Shown piece after piece: positions 35,616 through 44,838 of a stretch of 64,000 bases of DNA. The position numbers and the translations under genes were made by a program. The first letter of the stretch is position 1, and each line of letters starts with the position of its first letter. The stretch is from Psychrobacillus sp. BL-248-WT-3 (GTDB lineage: Bacteria; Bacillota; Bacilli; Bacillales_A; Planococcaceae), in the NCBI RefSeq assembly GCF_012843435.1, contig NZ_JABAFC010000004.1, forward strand, positions 62,001 to 126,000, in the 5' to 3' direction. The notes beneath the pieces are model-generated. The model was given only the letters and a program-made list of their open reading frames with translations. It did not search any database and was not told the DNA's origin.

Positions 35616-36479
35616 ATGATTAAGAAAGCAGTCATTCCTGCAGCGGGCTTTGGTACACGGTTTTTACCAGCTACAAAAGCATTGCCAAAAGAAATGCTTC
35701 CTATTGTAGACAAACCAAATTTACAATATATAATCGAAGAGGCTATTGCTTCTGGTATTGAGGATATAATTATCGTCACTGGACGAAACAAAAAATCTAT
35801 GGAAGACCATTTTGATAAATCTATTGAATTGGAGCTATTGCTTAAAAATACGGGCAAGCTAGAGTTATTAGAACAAGTGGAAAACATCTCTAACTTAGTG
35901 GATATTCATTACATGAGACAAAAAGAGCCACTTGGACTAGGACATGCGATTCTTTGTACTAAGAAATTTATAGGTAACGAGCCATTCGCAGTATTGCTTC
36001 CAGATGACATCATCGACTCAGAAGTTCCAGCGCTTCAACAAATGATTGCCAAGTATGAGGAAGTACATAGCAGTATTTTAGGCGTAAATGAAGTTCCAAG
36101 TGAAGATGTAAACAAATATGGAATTGTCGATTATAGTGCAGCGGAAAACAACTTATACTCAGTTAAACGACTAGTAGAGAAGCCTGCTGTTGAAGATGCT
36201 CCTTCCAATCAGGCTATAGTTGGTCGCTATATTTTGACTCCTGGCATATTTGAAGAACTTGAAAAAGTACAGCCGGATGCAAAAGGTGAAATTCAGCTTA
36301 CAGATGCTATTGATGCCTTACTGAAAAAAGAATCCATCTATTCTTATATGTTCGAAGGCAAGCGTTACGATGTTGGAGACAAGTTTGGATTTTTGCAGGC
36401 AACATTTGACTTTGCATTAAAGCGTGACGATTTAAAAGAACCATTACTTGCTTACTTGAAGAATAAATTGAAAGATTAA
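35616..36479 (+). CDS. galU: UTP-glucose-1-phosphate uridylyltransferase
   Basis: The 287-residue enzyme makes UDP-glucose from UTP and glucose-1-phosphate. The signature KAVIPAAGFGTRFLPATKA at the N-terminus and KEMLPIVDKP are the nucleotidyl transferase active site; GLGHAILCTKKFIGNEPFAVLLPDD follows near residue 105. Homologous to B. subtilis GtaB. The ATG at 35616 is preferred, with AAAAGGTGA 7 nt upstream, over an in-frame TTG at 35586. In this locus it supplies UDP-glucose as a glycan donor or precursor. Confidence 0.94.
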   Translation: MIKKAVIPAAGFGTRFLPATKALPKEMLPIVDKPNLQYIIEEAIASGIEDIIIVTGRNKKSMEDHFDKSIELELLLKNTGKLELLEQVENISNLVDIHYMRQKEPLGLGHAILCTKKFIGNEPFAVLLPDDIIDSEVPALQQMIAKYEEVHSSILGVNEVPSEDVNKYGIVDYSAAENNLYSVKRLVEKPAVEDAPSNQAIVGRYILTPGIFEELEKVQPDAKGEIQLTDAIDALLKKESIYSYMFEGKRYDVGDKFGFLQATFDFALKRDDLKEPLLAYLKNKLKD

Positions 36480-36491
36480 ACGGTGATTGCG

Positions 36492-37712
36492 ATGCGTATT
36501 GTATATTTATGTCAACATTTTCCACCAGAAACCGGTGCACCTCAAATTCGTGTGTATGAAGTAAGTAAGGAATTACTTGCTCAAGGACATGATATTCAGG
36601 TAGTAACCGCGTTTCCTCATCATCCACATGGAATTATTCCAGATGAATATAAAGGGAAAAAATATGAATTTGAAAAGTGGGATGACATCCCGGTTCACCG
36701 AACTTGGATTTATCCATCTAAAAAGGGCTCGTTTTGGAAACGCCTTATTTCCTATTTTTCATTTACCTTTAGTTCGTTCTTTGGGTTAATGAAAACAGGT
36801 AAAGTGGACGTTATTATTGTCAATTCTCCACCGATCTTTCTAGGATTGACTGGGTTAATTGGGGCAAAACTAAAAGGAGCCAAGTTCGTTTTCAACGTAG
36901 CGGATGTTTGGCCAGAGTCGGCTGTTAAGCTTGGGCTTGTAAAAAATAAAATGTTTATTAAGCTTGCAGAAATTCTTGAATCCTTTCTTTATAAGCATTC
37001 CTGGAAAATAGCTACTGCCACGGATGGTATTAAATCGTACATCATTAACCACTCTCAGCCAGAGGAAAAAGTATTTGTATTACCTAATGGGGTTAATACA
37101 AAGTTCTTCTATCCTCAGGAAAAGAATGAAGAGTATGTAGAAAAGTTTGGCCTACAGGGTAAGTTTGTTTTTGCCTACGGAGGAAACCTTGGATACGCTC
37201 AAGGGCTTGAGTTTATTTTGTATGCAGCGAAAAGAATGCAGGAAACTGTTCCACATGCTCACTTTCTTATCGCAGGAGCAGGACCAGAAGAAGAAAAGCT
37301 TCATAAGCTAAAAGAGGAGCTTGGTTTACAAAACACTACGTTTTTGGGACATCTCCCTCTAAAGGAAATGCCAAAATTATTTTCAGTAACAGATGTAAGT
37401 ATAGTTCCACTTCGTGACATACAATTATTTGAGGGCGCACGTCCATCGAAAATTTTCCCTGCAGCAGCATCTGGAGTACCAGTGCTATATTGTGGTAAAG
37501 GGGAAAGTGCAAAAATCATTACTGAAAATAATATAGGATTAGTAGCTCAACCAGAAAATGTTGACTCAATGTCTGAAAAAATGTTTGAATTTGTAGAAAT
37601 GAAGGTAAATGATAGAAAAGCTATGGAAGAAAACGGTAGACGATTAGCAGAAGACGAATATAGCTGGACTACAATTGTAAATGACTTGTTACAAAATATT
37701 ACTCAAAAGTAA
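36492..37712 (+). CDS. glycosyltransferase family 4 protein, WbuB-like
   Basis: The 406-residue GT-B enzyme begins MRIVYLCQHFPPETGAPQIR, carries FNVADVWPESAVKLGLVKN near residue 138 and the C-terminal donor site FEGARPSKIFPAAASGVPVL near residue 315. WbuB-type enzymes transfer an N-acetylated sugar to a lipid-linked GlcNAc. ATG at 36492 is chosen, with CGGTGAT 4 nt upstream, over GTG at 36483. It is the last transferase gene, after which a new promoter starts the LCP gene. Confidence 0.86.
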   Translation: MRIVYLCQHFPPETGAPQIRVYEVSKELLAQGHDIQVVTAFPHHPHGIIPDEYKGKKYEFEKWDDIPVHRTWIYPSKKGSFWKRLISYFSFTFSSFFGLMKTGKVDVIIVNSPPIFLGLTGLIGAKLKGAKFVFNVADVWPESAVKLGLVKNKMFIKLAEILESFLYKHSWKIATATDGIKSYIINHSQPEEKVFVLPNGVNTKFFYPQEKNEEYVEKFGLQGKFVFAYGGNLGYAQGLEFILYAAKRMQETVPHAHFLIAGAGPEEEKLHKLKEELGLQNTTFLGHLPLKEMPKLFSVTDVSIVPLRDIQLFEGARPSKIFPAAASGVPVLYCGKGESAKIITENNIGLVAQPENVDSMSEKMFEFVEMKVNDRKAMEENGRRLAEDEYSWTTIVNDLLQNITQK

Positions 37713-37724
37713 TATTCTTTACGA

Positions 37725-37753
37725 TATACACCATCCGTTAAATTATGTATAAT
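37725..37753 (+). promoter_or_regulatory. sigma-A promoter of the LCP gene
   Basis: TATACA at 37725-37730 and TATAAT at 37748-37753 are 17 bp apart, about 39 nt before the ATG. Confidence 0.5.
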
Positions 37754-37791
37754 TGGTAAGATAAAATTTAAAAGTAAAGTAGGGAATTATT

Positions 37792-38835
37792 ATGACTACT
37801 TCACGTCAAAACAAGAGAAAAAACAAGACGAGAAGAAAAATTTTATATACTGTACTGATCGTTGCGATGGTGTTATTGTCTGGAGTTATCGTATTTGCTA
37901 CTAATTTGTCGTTTCAGACAAAGAACGCTGTTAACAAAATCTATGAGCCACTAGATCGTGAAAAGGAAGAACAAAACGAGGCAATAGAGAAGTTCGACAA
38001 TGCGAAGGCAGAAGATTCAGCGTTTACTATTTTATTGGCCGGTATTGAGAATGAAGAAAAAGCTAAATACGGCCGTTCAGATGTGCTTTTAGTTGCAACA
38101 GTAAATCCTAAGACAAATAAGATATCCATGGTAAGTATTCCACGTGATACAAGAGTTTATATTCCTGACCTAGGGTATAACGATAAGATTAACCATTCCT
38201 ACGCGAATGGTGGTATTAACTATACGATCAATACAATTGAAGAAATGTTAGATATTCCGATAGATTACTATGTTTCCACAGACTTCCAAGGCTTTGAAGA
38301 TATCGTTGATACGGTAGGCGGGATTGATGTAGAGGTGCCGTTTACATTTAAAGCACAGTTAACAGGTAGCTTAAAGTGGAAAACATACACAGAAGGTCCT
38401 ATGGAACTTAACGGTAACGAAGCTCTTGCTTATGTACGTATGAGAAAAAGTGATCCGCAAGGTGACATTGGTCGTAATAATAGACAAAAGCAAGTAATTA
38501 AAGAAATAATTGATAGAGGCACGAGCATATCAAACATTACTAAAATAGATGATATGATTGAAGATATAGGAAATAACGTGAAAACTAATATTCCTTCTTC
38601 TGAATATCTTGGTCTAATTAAGACATACCAAAAGATTAAGTCTTCACCAATCGAGCAGCTTCAGCTTAAAGGGGTAGATGATACACGTAGAGGCGTCTAT
38701 TATTTCATTCCAGATGAAGAAGGTTTAGAGGAACTTAGTGAGCAACTAAAACTAAACTTAAAGGATTTCGGTAATAATGCCCAAACTGATTCAAAAAAAT
38801 CAACTAAAGTAACTGATTTAACAATTGGAGAGTAA
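37792..38835 (+). CDS. LytR-CpsA-Psr family phosphotransferase
   Basis: The 347-residue protein has a cytosolic basic N-terminus, one membrane helix (residues about 17-37) and an extracellular LCP domain. LCP proteins attach lipid-linked glycans such as teichoic acids to peptidoglycan MurNAc through a phosphodiester. Conserved arginine and aspartate positions are seen in YGRSDVLLVATVNP near residue 92, SIPRDTRVYIP near 112, and VRMRKSDPQGDIGRNNRQKQV near 217. It likely ligates the polysaccharide made by the genes upstream. It is monocistronic: a promoter precedes it and the stop codon lies in the terminator stem. Confidence 0.92.
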   Translation: MTTSRQNKRKNKTRRKILYTVLIVAMVLLSGVIVFATNLSFQTKNAVNKIYEPLDREKEEQNEAIEKFDNAKAEDSAFTILLAGIENEEKAKYGRSDVLLVATVNPKTNKISMVSIPRDTRVYIPDLGYNDKINHSYANGGINYTINTIEEMLDIPIDYYVSTDFQGFEDIVDTVGGIDVEVPFTFKAQLTGSLKWKTYTEGPMELNGNEALAYVRMRKSDPQGDIGRNNRQKQVIKEIIDRGTSISNITKIDDMIEDIGNNVKTNIPSSEYLGLIKTYQKIKSSPIEQLQLKGVDDTRRGVYYFIPDEEGLEELSEQLKLNLKDFGNNAQTDSKKSTKVTDLTIGE

Positions 38836-38876
38836 AATGAGGAGTCCATATGGACTCCTCATTTTACTCTTTTTTC
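38834..38876 (+). terminator. terminator of the LCP gene
   Basis: AAAATGAGGAGTCCAT is fully self-complementary with ATGGACTCCTCATTTT, followed by ACTCTTTTTTC. It overlaps the stop codon of the gene. Confidence 0.9.
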
Positions 38877-38919
38877 TATTCCCAGAGGAAATTCCACATC
38901 TATTAATACATTTGTTGGA

Positions 38920-38948
38920 TTGTTTTCTATCATTTTCTGGATTAAAAT
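38920..38948 (+). promoter_or_regulatory. sigma-A promoter of the amidase gene
   Basis: TTGTTT at 38920-38925 and TAAAAT at 38943-38948 are 17 bp apart, about 30 nt before the ATG. Confidence 0.5.
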
Positions 38949-38979
38949 GTAGAAAATACACGTTTTCAGGGAGGAAAAA

Positions 38980-41514
38980 ATGAAAAAAGTAATCGCATCA
39001 TCTGTTTTAGCAACTTCTGTCCTTTTGCCCATTAATCTTCTGACAAGTGATACAGTTCATACGTATGCTGCCTCGAACACAGCAATTGCGTCTACTCAAC
39101 AATCTACGAAAGCTTTAATTACAAACAACAACGTCAATATAAGAAAAGGTGCTACAACTAGCTACAATAGCATTGGAAAAGTCCAAAATGGACAGCTAGT
39201 TACTATAATTGACCGCTTTACAAATGCTAGCGGTGAATTATGGTATAAAGTGAAAGCCGATTCTATGACCGGTTGGGTTATTAGTGATTATGTAAAAGAG
39301 GTTTCAAGTGCAGTAGGGGGGAATTCGACTGTTAATGGAAATTCTTATGTCGGTTCTTCACAAAAAATAGGGAAATCCGCAGCTAATATGAGAAGTGGAG
39401 CCACTACTTCCTATAAACTATTATCTACTATTCCAACTGGTACTTCTTTGAAAATTTTGGGCAGCTTTACAAATGCTCAAAAAGAGGTTTGGTTTAACGT
39501 AGAATATCAAGGGAAAAAGGGCTGGGTTCTTTCGGAATTATTTTTACTTAGTGCCACTAACGGAGAAACTGGTACCTCTATGAAGGTAGTAAATCAATCG
39601 ACAGTCCATAAAGGGGCAACTAAAAGCTATGCCACAGTTGCTACTGTCAAAGCAGGCACTACATTAACTGTTCATCAAGAGTTTACAAATGCCGCTAAAG
39701 AAAAATGGATGCAAGTAACCTATGCAACAGGGAAAAAAGGTTGGATCCAAGCTACTGCTTTTGAAGAAGCAACAAGTGACTCTAAGACAGTTGTGAAAGC
39801 TTCTACTGTACATTCAGGGGCAACTAAAAGTTATAAAGTTGTGGCAACTGTTAATGTAGGAACAAAGCTAGCAGTCCATCAGGAATTTACAAATGCTACA
39901 AAAGAAAAATGGTATCAAGTAACTTATGCAACGGGCAAAAAAGGCTGGATATCTGGGGAAGCATTCGATAGTGTTTCTACTTCACCAGAAGCTCCACCAA
40001 CTGAAACACCGGATAATGGACAAGTTATAGAACAAAATACGAATCTAGTAGTTTCTGTTTCTGTAGCAAATATGCGTTCAGGCCCTAATATGTCTTATGA
40101 CGTTGTTACTCAATCTAGATTAAACGACTCTTTTATCTCTACCCATTATGCATTAGATACAAACAATGAAAAGTGGTACAAGGTTGGCACAACTAGTGGG
40201 GAAGCTTGGCTTCATGAATCTGTAGTAAACGTTGTAGATAGTACGATAGAGCCCCCAGTAGTCACTCCTGGCAATGGAGAAACTGGAACTATTAAACGAT
40301 TTAATGCTTTAGTTTATGCAGACAGTAAGTTCAATTCCGCCGTATTAAAGGGGCTCCCTATAAATACAGCTTTTACTGTGCTAAATAAAGTGAACGGTAC
40401 AGATGGGACTAATTGGTTACATATTAAAGCAGGAGCAGTAGAAGGCTGGATTCCTGACTTTGAGGTAAGTGATAGCATTCCTACAAAATATGCAACAAAA
40501 GCATCTACTGTATATAGCAGTGCAAGTGCAACCTCTAAAAAGGTAGAGTCTGTCACAGCTAGCTCTCCTTTAAGAATCTTACGTTCTTTAAACAGCTGGT
40601 TGAACGTAGAAACGCAAAGTGGAAAACGCGGTTGGATTCAATCATCTTTAGTTTCCGATGCATCACCGGTCTCTCTTATTAATGGTAGAACGGAAGTACG
40701 AAACGGACAAAATTATTTAGTATGGACTAAACCTACTAATTTTAAGATAACTTATACAATGCCATCTGCAAATGTATTAAAAATTAACGGCAATCTATCT
40801 AGTATTAATACAATTGCTTCCGGATTAAAGGGAGTAAAAAGTATGAAGGTAGATCAAGTATCTGGCGGCACCTCTGTATTAACTGTTACCTTTGATCCTA
40901 ACTATACTTATACAATAAGAGATTACGATAAAGAGTTAACGATTAAGGTAGTTGCCAAAGGATTAGCTGGTAAGAAAATCATTATTGATGCAGGTCATGG
41001 AGCTAAGGATCCGGGAGCAGTAGGTCCTAAAGGTACTAGAGAGAAAGATGTCAACCTCGGCACAGCTAAATTCTTGAAGGCAGAGCTAGAGGCAGCAGGT
41101 GCGATAGTAACCTTAACACGTAGTACCGATGTATTTTTAGAACTAAAAGAAAGAACTGATATTGCTAATGCTTCTGATTATGATGCATTTATCAGTATCC
41201 ATGCAGATTCTTATACGTCAACGTCTAGAGGAACAACTACTTTTTATAATACATCTGTCAACTTTAATGGACCTAAAAGCTTTACGTTAGCGAAGAGCGT
41301 TCAAGCAAATCTTGTGAAAGAGGTTGGTACGTACAATCGAGGAGTAAAACAACAATCCTTCTATGTAAACCGTATGAATGAAATTCCATCGGTATTAGTA
41401 GAACTTGCCTTCCTTTCTAATCCTTCTGAAGAGGCATTATTAGCTTCAGATGCTTTCCGTAAAAAGGCTGCGGTAGGTATTCGTAAAGGATTACAAGACT
41501 TCTTTAATCAATAA
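38980..41514 (+). CDS. secreted N-acetylmuramoyl-L-alanine amidase with seven SH3b repeats
   Basis: The 844-residue wall hydrolase cleaves the MurNAc to L-Ala bond. A signal peptide (about 1-31) is followed by seven SH3b domains (about residues 43-107, 128-192, 203-263, 273-330, 355-420, 440-500 and 505-560), an AMIN-like beta domain (570-660) and amidase_3 (about 665-842). The zinc site appears as IIIDAGHGAKDPGAVGP, AFISIHADSY and the late VLVELAFLSN with its glutamate. SH3b repeats 3 and 4 are nearly identical (both with FTNA-KEKW and ATGKKGWI), a recent internal duplication. Ribosome binding site is AGGGAGG. Confidence 0.93.
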   Translation: MKKVIASSVLATSVLLPINLLTSDTVHTYAASNTAIASTQQSTKALITNNNVNIRKGATTSYNSIGKVQNGQLVTIIDRFTNASGELWYKVKADSMTGWVISDYVKEVSSAVGGNSTVNGNSYVGSSQKIGKSAANMRSGATTSYKLLSTIPTGTSLKILGSFTNAQKEVWFNVEYQGKKGWVLSELFLLSATNGETGTSMKVVNQSTVHKGATKSYATVATVKAGTTLTVHQEFTNAAKEKWMQVTYATGKKGWIQATAFEEATSDSKTVVKASTVHSGATKSYKVVATVNVGTKLAVHQEFTNATKEKWYQVTYATGKKGWISGEAFDSVSTSPEAPPTETPDNGQVIEQNTNLVVSVSVANMRSGPNMSYDVVTQSRLNDSFISTHYALDTNNEKWYKVGTTSGEAWLHESVVNVVDSTIEPPVVTPGNGETGTIKRFNALVYADSKFNSAVLKGLPINTAFTVLNKVNGTDGTNWLHIKAGAVEGWIPDFEVSDSIPTKYATKASTVYSSASATSKKVESVTASSPLRILRSLNSWLNVETQSGKRGWIQSSLVSDASPVSLINGRTEVRNGQNYLVWTKPTNFKITYTMPSANVLKINGNLSSINTIASGLKGVKSMKVDQVSGGTSVLTVTFDPNYTYTIRDYDKELTIKVVAKGLAGKKIIIDAGHGAKDPGAVGPKGTREKDVNLGTAKFLKAELEAAGAIVTLTRSTDVFLELKERTDIANASDYDAFISIHADSYTSTSRGTTTFYNTSVNFNGPKSFTLAKSVQANLVKEVGTYNRGVKQQSFYVNRMNEIPSVLVELAFLSNPSEEALLASDAFRKKAAVGIRKGLQDFFNQ

Positions 41515-41536
41515 TTGTTAAGTAATAGGAAATAGT

Positions 41537-41587
41537 GCCGATAATACTCCTAGGAATGATTCCTAGGACATATCGGCCATTTTTTTG
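41537..41587 (+). terminator. terminator of the amidase gene
   Basis: GCCGATA/TATCGGC encloses TCCTAGGA/TCCTAGGA pairing, followed by seven T. Confidence 0.85.
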
Positions 41588-41674
41588 GATAATTTCTTTG
41601 TCGAAATATTGGGTCATTAGTCATTAGTCATTTCTAGCGATAAAACAATAAAAAGATAGGAAGGAAGACAAAAA

Positions 41675-42382
41675 ATGAAAAAGAAAATACTTACAACGAT
41701 TGGTGTTGTTTTAGGCTTAAGCTTTCTAATTGCAATTAATACACCAGCCTCTACAAAGGCAAATTCTAATCTACTATTAGCTTCGGTTGATTGGGTGCAA
41801 TCTCAATTGAATCCGTTAAATTCAAAAGTAACCATTTTAGAAAAAAAAGTTGCTGAGCAGGAAGCAATGATTAATCTACTGCAAAAAGCAGTTTCAGAGG
41901 GTGGTACAGTAATTCCATCAATTCCATCAACACCTGAAGCACCAACACCTGGTACTTTACCTTCAGTAGTATATACAAATGCTAGCAGCGTGAAGGTTCA
42001 TAGCGGAGCTACACGTAATTACAAGGTGCTTGCAACATTTACAGCAAACAAAGCATTAAATGTAATTGATCAGCACGGTACGGGCGCAAACCTATGGTAC
42101 CGAGTAGAAGTATCTTCAACTGTAAAAGGGTGGGTTCACTCTGGAGATGTTACAACAACAAAGCCAAGTAATGTAACACCAAGCGCTGTCATTACAAAAG
42201 AAGCAGTAAACATTCGTAAAGGGGCTACAACTAGCTATGCTTCTATCGAACTAGTAGTAAAAGGAACTTCTTTAAAATACATAAGTTCTTTTAAAAATGC
42301 AAAAGGTGAAACGTGGTACAATGTTCAATCCCCAAAAGGAAACAAAGGTTGGGTACTAAGTACGTTAACTGAGGTGAGATAA
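41675..42382 (+). CDS. exported SH3b-domain protein with coiled coil
   Basis: The 235-residue product has a signal peptide (cleavage after TKANS, residue 31) and a coiled-coil stretch (about 47-75, LNSKVTILEKKVAEQEAMI). After a Pro/Thr-rich linker come two SH3b domains (about 98-163 and 170-233), with VKVHSGATRNYKVLATF and VNIRKGATTSYASIELV. These resemble the SH3b units of the amidase next door. There is no catalytic domain, so it is probably a wall-binding accessory protein. The stop codon abuts the TTG start of the SpoIID-like gene, so the two are co-transcribed. Confidence 0.85.
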   Translation: MKKKILTTIGVVLGLSFLIAINTPASTKANSNLLLASVDWVQSQLNPLNSKVTILEKKVAEQEAMINLLQKAVSEGGTVIPSIPSTPEAPTPGTLPSVVYTNASSVKVHSGATRNYKVLATFTANKALNVIDQHGTGANLWYRVEVSSTVKGWVHSGDVTTTKPSNVTPSAVITKEAVNIRKGATTSYASIELVVKGTSLKYISSFKNAKGETWYNVQSPKGNKGWVLSTLTEVR

Positions 42383-43921
42383 TTGAATAAAAAATTTGTA
42401 GCAGTATTAGCGGCAGTTTCATTAAGCTTTGCGTCAGCCAATACAGCACTTGCATACAAGCAGGAGACCTATTCGAAGCAAATACAAGTCGAGGTACACA
42501 ATACCTTTACAACTTCTTTGACTTTAAATGGTGTATATAAGTTAGAAAATCTTACAACCAAAGAAATGTTCTTTGCAATGCCTGATACACCTATAACGTT
42601 TTCTCAGGTGAATGGAGAGGTTTCCATTTATCAAATGGGGGCATCTATGTATTCTTCCCAAGGCTATGCCTTACATGCTGTGACAGGAAATGAAAAAATA
42701 GTTGTTTTTAGAGCTCCTGTTGAAGGCAGAAAGGGTGCAACCGCTGATTATGGGGTTGTAAAATCCTATCAACCGTTCCAAGGGGCAAAATATGTAACGG
42801 AGTTTACAAATGGGAATGGAGAGCTTTGGTACTCCATTACGGACGAACAAGGGGTATCCTCTTGGGTCCCTGCTAAAGACGCAACTTTGTCATCAGTCGT
42901 CTCGCAGCCACTTGGAAAGACACCAAACGGCACGCAATATAGAGGAAGCTTCAATGTAGTTAAATCTGGATCCAATGTACAAATTGTGAATAGACTGGAT
43001 TTAGAAAACTACTTAAAGGGAGTTATTCCAAATGAGTCTCCTGCATCTTGGCATTTAGAAGCGCTAAAAGCTCAAACGGTAGCAGCTCGTAGCTACACGC
43101 TAAGCAAAGCTGGTATTTTAAGTAGCACGACTAAAGATCAAATGTATAAAGGCTATACATCCGAGCACAAAAACTCAAATGCAGCAGTTGATGCTACGAG
43201 GGATTTAGTAGTTAAATATAAAGGTAAGCTTGTACAGGCTTACTATTATTCTACTAGTGGTGGTAGAACAGCGAATATTGGTGATGTCTGGAATTCTACA
43301 CAGGTACCACAGTTTGTATCAGTCGATGATTCGATTGAACAATCTCCTTACAAGAACTGGTCTGTTCAAATTCCAGTATCTAATATTTTGACGAAGTTTG
43401 GTTTTAGCCCGACTGATCAGCTATTGGATATTAAGCTGACAAAAGGTGGAGCAAATGGTGAAGTAACAGCCGTAACAGCTGTAACCTCGGCAGGAGAGAA
43501 AACTATTACAGGCAATGAAACAGTAATGCGTAATGTTTTCTTAGATGCAAGCAACAAATCCTTGAAGTCAAGCTGGTTTGACGTTGCGTTTACAAAACCA
43601 ACTGGTGGGGGAGTAAATGATATTACTGTTCAACAGGCTAATGGTACAGTTCCTGTGGATTCACTAACTGGTGTTTCGGTTCAAACAGCTAACGGTATTG
43701 TAACGATTCCAGAAGGATCAGTAAGCATTCAAACTAGCAGCGGTGCTGTGAACACAGATACTGTTCAAACAGGCATTCAATCTGTGACAGTCAACGGGAA
43801 AGGCTACGGACATCGTATCGGTATGAGTCAATATGGTGCCAAAGCACGAGCAGAAGCTGGCTGGACATACGATCGCATACTCAAGCACTACTATCAGGGT
43901 GTAACGATTGAAAAATATTAA
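42383..43921 (+). CDS. SpoIID/LytB domain wall protein (likely lytic transglycosylase)
   Basis: The 512-residue exported protein has a signal peptide (about 1-25) and an SH3b-like region (about 105-170). The SpoIID catalytic domain follows: NRLDLENYLKGVIPNESPAS near residue 205, LKAQTVAARSYTLSK near 228, YYYSTSGGRTANI near 290 and GYGHRIGMSQYGAKARAEAG near 473. SpoIID-type enzymes cleave glycan strands lacking stem peptides. In B. subtilis LytB of this family stimulates the amidase LytC, so pairing with the amidase upstream is sensible. Start is TTG at 42383, directly after the previous stop, with GAGGTGAG 4 nt upstream. Confidence 0.9.
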   Translation: MNKKFVAVLAAVSLSFASANTALAYKQETYSKQIQVEVHNTFTTSLTLNGVYKLENLTTKEMFFAMPDTPITFSQVNGEVSIYQMGASMYSSQGYALHAVTGNEKIVVFRAPVEGRKGATADYGVVKSYQPFQGAKYVTEFTNGNGELWYSITDEQGVSSWVPAKDATLSSVVSQPLGKTPNGTQYRGSFNVVKSGSNVQIVNRLDLENYLKGVIPNESPASWHLEALKAQTVAARSYTLSKAGILSSTTKDQMYKGYTSEHKNSNAAVDATRDLVVKYKGKLVQAYYYSTSGGRTANIGDVWNSTQVPQFVSVDDSIEQSPYKNWSVQIPVSNILTKFGFSPTDQLLDIKLTKGGANGEVTAVTAVTSAGEKTITGNETVMRNVFLDASNKSLKSSWFDVAFTKPTGGGVNDITVQQANGTVPVDSLTGVSVQTANGIVTIPEGSVSIQTSSGAVNTDTVQTGIQSVTVNGKGYGHRIGMSQYGAKARAEAGWTYDRILKHYYQGVTIEKY

Positions 43922-43928
43922 CAAAACG

Positions 43929-43972
43929 AAAAAAGCAAGAACGTTGAGAAATCAACGTTCTTGCTTTTTTAT
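43929..43972 (+). terminator. terminator of the SH3b-SpoIID operon
   Basis: AAAAAAGCAAGAACGTTGA pairs perfectly with TCAACGTTCTTGCTTTTTT around four bases. Confidence 0.92.
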
Positions 43973-43975
43973 TTC

Positions 43976-44155
43976 AAAATGAATAAGAATGAGACTATGC
44001 AACGCTTAGGGGTTGATTAAACTTCAATGTGGGGGACAATACTATGCTAATTTGCCATATTATATAGAGTTTACCCCTGATATGACAACTTTAGATTTTG
44101 TAATCTCTAACATAAAAGTATTATTTTCTTTAAGAATTTACTTATTCTTCGATTG
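43976..44155. other. gene-poor gap with a possible gene remnant
   Basis: A frame from TTG 44013 to TGA 44189 reads MIKLQCGGQYYANLPYYI and looks protein-like for about 34 codons, then runs into the repeat at 44156. AGGGG precedes the TTG closely. It could be a decayed gene end; I do not call a CDS. Confidence 0.25.
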
Positions 44156-44277
44156 TAGCGGCAGGCGGCGACTCCAACGGGATGAGTGAGACAGATAAGA
44201 CATCACAACCACGCGCGTTAGCGATGGGTGATGGCTTATCGCTCACCCCGTGGAAAGCGTCCGCCTAAAGCGAAAAT
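44156..44277. repeat. dispersed GC-rich palindromic repeat
   Basis: The segment is far more GC-rich than its surroundings. It starts AGCGGCAGGCGGCGACTCC and ends GTGGAAAGCGTCCGCC with imperfect inverted complementarity and an inner AGCGAT/ATCGCT stem. From memory this matches a common Bacillaceae intergenic repeat with GGCGGCGACTCC...GGAAAGCGTCCGCC ends. It lies between convergent genes. Confidence 0.65.
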
Positions 44278-44347
44278 CGGCTATTTCTCATTTGTGATTC
44301 TATAAATTATCCTACTGTTTCGGACAAGAAATATGATAAGAGTTCTA

Positions 44348-44752
44348 CTAGTCTTCGCTTACATCCTTTTTATCCCACAAGCTAAACAATAAATATATTG
44401 CAGCTGTAGCAATAGCGAAAATTACAGCTCCCGTTACGGGCAAGTAGATGGAATCTAGGAAAAACGAAACGGCCATAATGAGTATAAATGATACAATCAT
44501 ATAACTAAAAAATTTATGGAACTTCTGATGATTTTCCGATTTACCTTCAATCAAAGCATCCACAAACATAATTATGACGAACTCAATAACTCCATAAATG
44601 AAAATCAACCAAATTAGATTCGACCAATGATCATATTCAATGCCAACTAGCAATAATACTCCAATTTCTGCTGCCATGGAGACAATAAGTGTGCCAAGAA
44701 CACCAACTATTACTATTAATATACCAAATGCGGTTCCTAAATTTTTTTTCAT
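44348..44752 (-). CDS. small four-helix membrane protein, possibly YrvL-like
   Basis: The 134-residue protein has four hydrophobic segments (about residues 8-32, 44-62, 83-102 and 105-125) with a charged loop EGKSENHQKFHKF and tail DKKDVSED. Start is ATG at 44752, with GAGGGAAA about 6 nt upstream; an upstream in-frame start at 44806 would read through the preceding terminator. The spacing GIEYDHWSNLIWLIFIYG has some likeness to YrvL-type regulators of bacilli, but I hold that loosely. Function is unknown. Confidence 0.65.
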   Translation of the reverse strand: MKKNLGTAFGILIVIVGVLGTLIVSMAAEIGVLLLVGIEYDHWSNLIWLIFIYGVIEFVIIMFVDALIEGKSENHQKFHKFFSYMIVSFILIMAVSFFLDSIYLPVTGAVIFAIATAAIYLLFSLWDKKDVSED

Positions 44753-44783
44753 ATAATTTCCCTCGTTATTCGTGATGTCATTT

Positions 44784-44830
44784 AAAAAGAGTGTAGACAA
44801 AGCCAAAATACGAGACTTTGTCTACACTCT
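44784..44830 (-). terminator. terminator of the CAP-domain gene
   Basis: AGAGTGTAGACAAAG pairs perfectly with CTTTGTCTACACTCT, 13-nt loop. On the minus strand it is followed by TTTTT. Confidence 0.85.
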
Positions 44831-44838
44831 ACTAGCTA

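Noticed and set aside
41621-41650. Short TCATTAG repeats before the SH3b gene
   Set aside because: Only two and a half copies of seven bases; not distinguishable from chance in AT-rich DNA.
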